DNA from: Paracoccaceae bacterium
GTDB lineage: Bacteria; Pseudomonadota; Alphaproteobacteria; Rhodobacterales; Rhodobacteraceae
Direction: 5' to 3'
DNA length: 10,204 bases
Assembly: GCA_007131945.1 (NCBI GenBank)
Contig: SLPP01000305.1
Coordinates: 1 to 10,204, forward strand
A program made the position numbers and the translations under genes. Under the pieces are notes generated by a model that saw only the letters and a program-made list of their open reading frames with translations, made no database searches and was not told the origin of the DNA. Below are positions 8,633-10,204 of the stretch, one piece after another; the first letter of the stretch is position 1; the number at the start of each line of letters is the position of its first letter.

Positions 8633-9895
8633 ATGCGCCGCGTAGTCGTCACCGGGCTGGGAATGGTCACGCCGCTCGCCTGTGGGGTCGAGGCGACCTG
8701 GGCGCGCCTGCTGGCCGGCGAATCGGGCGCCGGCCCGATCACGCGCTTCGACGCAAGCCATCTGGCCACGACCTATGCCTGCGAGATCCCGCGAGGCGAC
8801 GGCTCGGACGGCAGCTTCAACCCCGACGACTGGATGGAGCCGAAGGAGCGCCGAAAGGTCGACGAGTTCATCCTCTACGGCATGGCGGCGGCGCAGCAGG
8901 CGGTCGAGGATGCCGGCTGGATGCCCGAGGACGAGGAGAGCCGTCTGCGCACGGGCGTGATGATTGGCTCGGGCATCGGCGGGCTGAGCACGATCGCCGA
9001 GACGGCGCTCCTGATCCGCGATCGCGGGCCCAAACGCGTCTCGCCCTTCTTCATACCGGGCGCGCTGATCAACCTGATCTCGGGGCAAGTGAGCATCCGC
9101 TACGGGTTCAAGGGGCCGAACCACGCGGTCGTGACGGCCTGTTCGACCGGCGCGCATGCCATCGGTGACGCGGCGCGGCTGATTGCCTTCGGCGATGCCG
9201 ACGTGATGGTCGCGGGGGGCGCGGAAAGTCCGATCAGCGAGATCGGGATCGCCGGGTTCAATGCCTGCAAGGCGCTGTCGACGAAGCGCGCCGACAATCC
9301 CAGGGCCGCGAGCCGGCCCTATGACGCCGACCGCGACGGCTTCGTCATGGGCGAGGGAGCGGGGATCGTCGTGCTGGAGGAATACGAGCACGCCCGGGCG
9401 CGCGGCGCGAAGATCTATTGCGAGGTCCTGGGCTACGGGCTCTCGGGAGACGCCTATCACATCACAGCGCCCAGCGAGGACGGCGATGGCGGGTTCCGAT
9501 CGATGTCGGCGGCGCTGAAGAACGCGGGGCTGGAGCCTTCGGCGATCGACTACATCAACGCGCATGGCACCTCGACCATGGCCGATACGATCGAACTGGG
9601 CGCGGTCGAGCGGCTGCTGGGCAACGCGGCGGGCAAGGCGACGATGAGTTCGACGAAATCCTCGATCGGGCATCTGCTGGGCGCGGCCGGCGCGGTCGAG
9701 GCGATCTTCTGCGTCCTTGCCATCCGCGACCAGAAGGCGCCGCCGACGATCAACCTGGACAACCCGGCCGTCGAGACGGCGCTGGATCTCGCCCCGCACA
9801 GCGCGCGCGAACGCGAGATCAACGTCGCGCTGTCGAATTCCTTCGGCTTCGGCGGTACCAATGCGAGCCTTCTCATGGGGCGGGTCCGCGACTGA
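8633..9895 (+). CDS. fabF: 3-oxoacyl-[acyl-carrier-protein] synthase II
   Basis: Condenses malonyl-ACP with acyl-ACP in fatty acid elongation, including the step toward cis-vaccenate, in the cytoplasm as a homodimer. The 420-residue product shows the KAS II thiolase fold with the Cys-His-His triad: Cys170 in [10 protein letters not shown], His311 in [11 protein letters not shown] and His347 in [14 protein letters not shown], plus Lys342 and the C-terminal [12 protein letters not shown] (403-414) that holds the gating phenylalanine. The frame is open 13 codons further up, but the ATG at 8633 follows GGAGG (8623-8627) by 5 bases and gives the family start [15 protein letters not shown]. Residues 52-75 contain a [18 protein letters not shown] stretch that I associate with alphaproteobacterial FabF. 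Its stop overlaps the start of mltG by one base (TGATG), so the two are translationally linked. Unlike the common order, acpP is not upstream; glycerate kinase is. Confidence 0.98.
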   Translation: MRRVVVTGLGMVTPLACGVEATWARLLAGESGAGPITRFDASHLATTYACEIPRGDGSDGSFNPDDWMEPKERRKVDEFILYGMAAAQQAVEDAGWMPEDEESRLRTGVMIGSGIGGLSTIAETALLIRDRGPKRVSPFFIPGALINLISGQVSIRYGFKGPNHAVVTACSTGAHAIGDAARLIAFGDADVMVAGGAESPISEIGIAGFNACKALSTKRADNPRAASRPYDADRDGFVMGEGAGIVVLEEYEHARARGAKIYCEVLGYGLSGDAYHITAPSEDGDGGFRSMSAALKNAGLEPSAIDYINAHGTSTMADTIELGAVERLLGNAAGKATMSSTKSSIGHLLGAAGAVEAIFCVLAIRDQKAPPTINLDNPAVETALDLAPHSAREREINVALSNSFGFGGTNASLLMGRVRD

Positions 9896-10204
9896 TGTGG
9901 AAGCACGTCGTCGCCAATGTCCTGACCTTGCTGATCGTCGGCTTCGTCGTTCTCGGTGGCGTGCTGGCGATGGGGCAGCGCACATTCTACGCCGAGGGGC
10001 CGCTCGAGCAGGCGATCTGCCTGCGGGTGGAGCCGGGTGCGAATCTGCGCGCGGTGACCCGGTCGCTCGAGCGGCAGGAGGCAATCTCCAGCCCGATGCT
10101 GTTCCGGATCGGCGCGCAGTATACCGAACGCGACGACCGGCTGCGATTCGGCTCGTACCTCATCGAGCCCGGCGCCTCGATGGACCAGATCCTCGACATC
10201 GTCA
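9895..10204 (+). CDS. mltG: Endolytic transglycosylase MltG, N-terminal part
   Basis: The first 103 residues are visible before the window ends. MltG (YceG-like family) is an inner-membrane enzyme that cuts nascent glycan strands in the periplasm and is thought to set their length. Residues 1-4 are short and cytoplasmic, 5-26 (VVANVLTLLIVGFVVLGGVLAM) form one membrane helix, and the rest begins the periplasmic LysM-like part: FYAEGPLEQAICLRVEPGANLRAVTRSLERQEAISSPMLFRIGA, then LRFGSYLIEPGASMDQILDIV. The catalytic glutamate lies beyond the window. The ATG shares its A with the fabF stop, and the ribosome site would fall inside the fabF end (GGGGCGGG near 9877-9884), consistent with coupled translation. 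The fabF-mltG pairing, seen in many alphaproteobacteria, supports the call. Confidence 0.93.
   Translation, partial: MWKHVVANVLTLLIVGFVVLGGVLAMGQRTFYAEGPLEQAICLRVEPGANLRAVTRSLERQEAISSPMLFRIGAQYTERDDRLRFGSYLIEPGASMDQILDIV

Noticed and set aside
6079..8769. Open frame of 896 codons on the minus strand ending in AcpP, suggesting a giant ACP fusion
   Set aside because: Only the last 77 residues are real protein; the rest is antisense to fabF and glycerate kinase and out of frame with fabG. acpP has its own ATG and ribosome site.
8486..10084. Open frame of 532 codons on the minus strand, antisense to fabF and the start of mltG
   Set aside because: Arg and Asp rich shadow of conserved genes with no recognisable family.

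Overview
The window looks like ordinary chromosome of a GC-rich alphaproteobacterium, most likely from the Rhodobacterales. The basis is the family-level character of AcnA, FabF, FabG, AcpP and MltG, the very high GC content at third codon positions, and the fabF-mltG pairing. The genus cannot be told from the sequence. There is no tRNA, rRNA, CRISPR array, insertion sequence, phage gene or attachment site that I can support. Almost all of the DNA is accounted for by nine genes, one of them broken, and no gap between genes exceeds about 240 bases.

Layout from the left: the 3' end of a MipA/OmpV-type outer-membrane barrel gene (+, 2-370) converges on acnA (aconitase A, -, 481-3258), with a hairpin between them. 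acnA diverges from a secreted DUF1223 thioredoxin-like protein (+, 3494-4375). That gene converges on a RidA-family gene (-, 4435-4830) which carries an in-frame amber codon and is called a pseudogene. Upstream of it on the same strand are a lipid A acyltransferase of the LpxL/HtrB type (-, 4978-5913), acyl carrier protein acpP (-, 6079-6312) and 3-oxoacyl-ACP reductase fabG (-, 6495-7232). A divergent region of 79 bases separates fabG from a class II glycerate 2-kinase (+, 7312-8541), followed by 3-oxoacyl-ACP synthase II fabF (+, 8633-9895), whose stop codon overlaps the start of mltG (+, from 9895, cut by the window edge).

Functionally the right half concerns fatty acid and envelope synthesis. 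FabG and FabF are successive enzymes of the elongation cycle working on substrates carried by AcpP, LpxL uses acyl-ACP to finish lipid A, and MltG ends glycan strands in peptidoglycan. The left half holds a TCA-cycle enzyme and two exported or outer-membrane proteins. The main oddities are the single amber codon in the RidA-like gene and the fab cluster layout: fabG-acpP and fabF-mltG, usually one co-directional block, are here on opposite strands with glycerate kinase between them. I found no convincing new biological system; this is a mainly housekeeping region.
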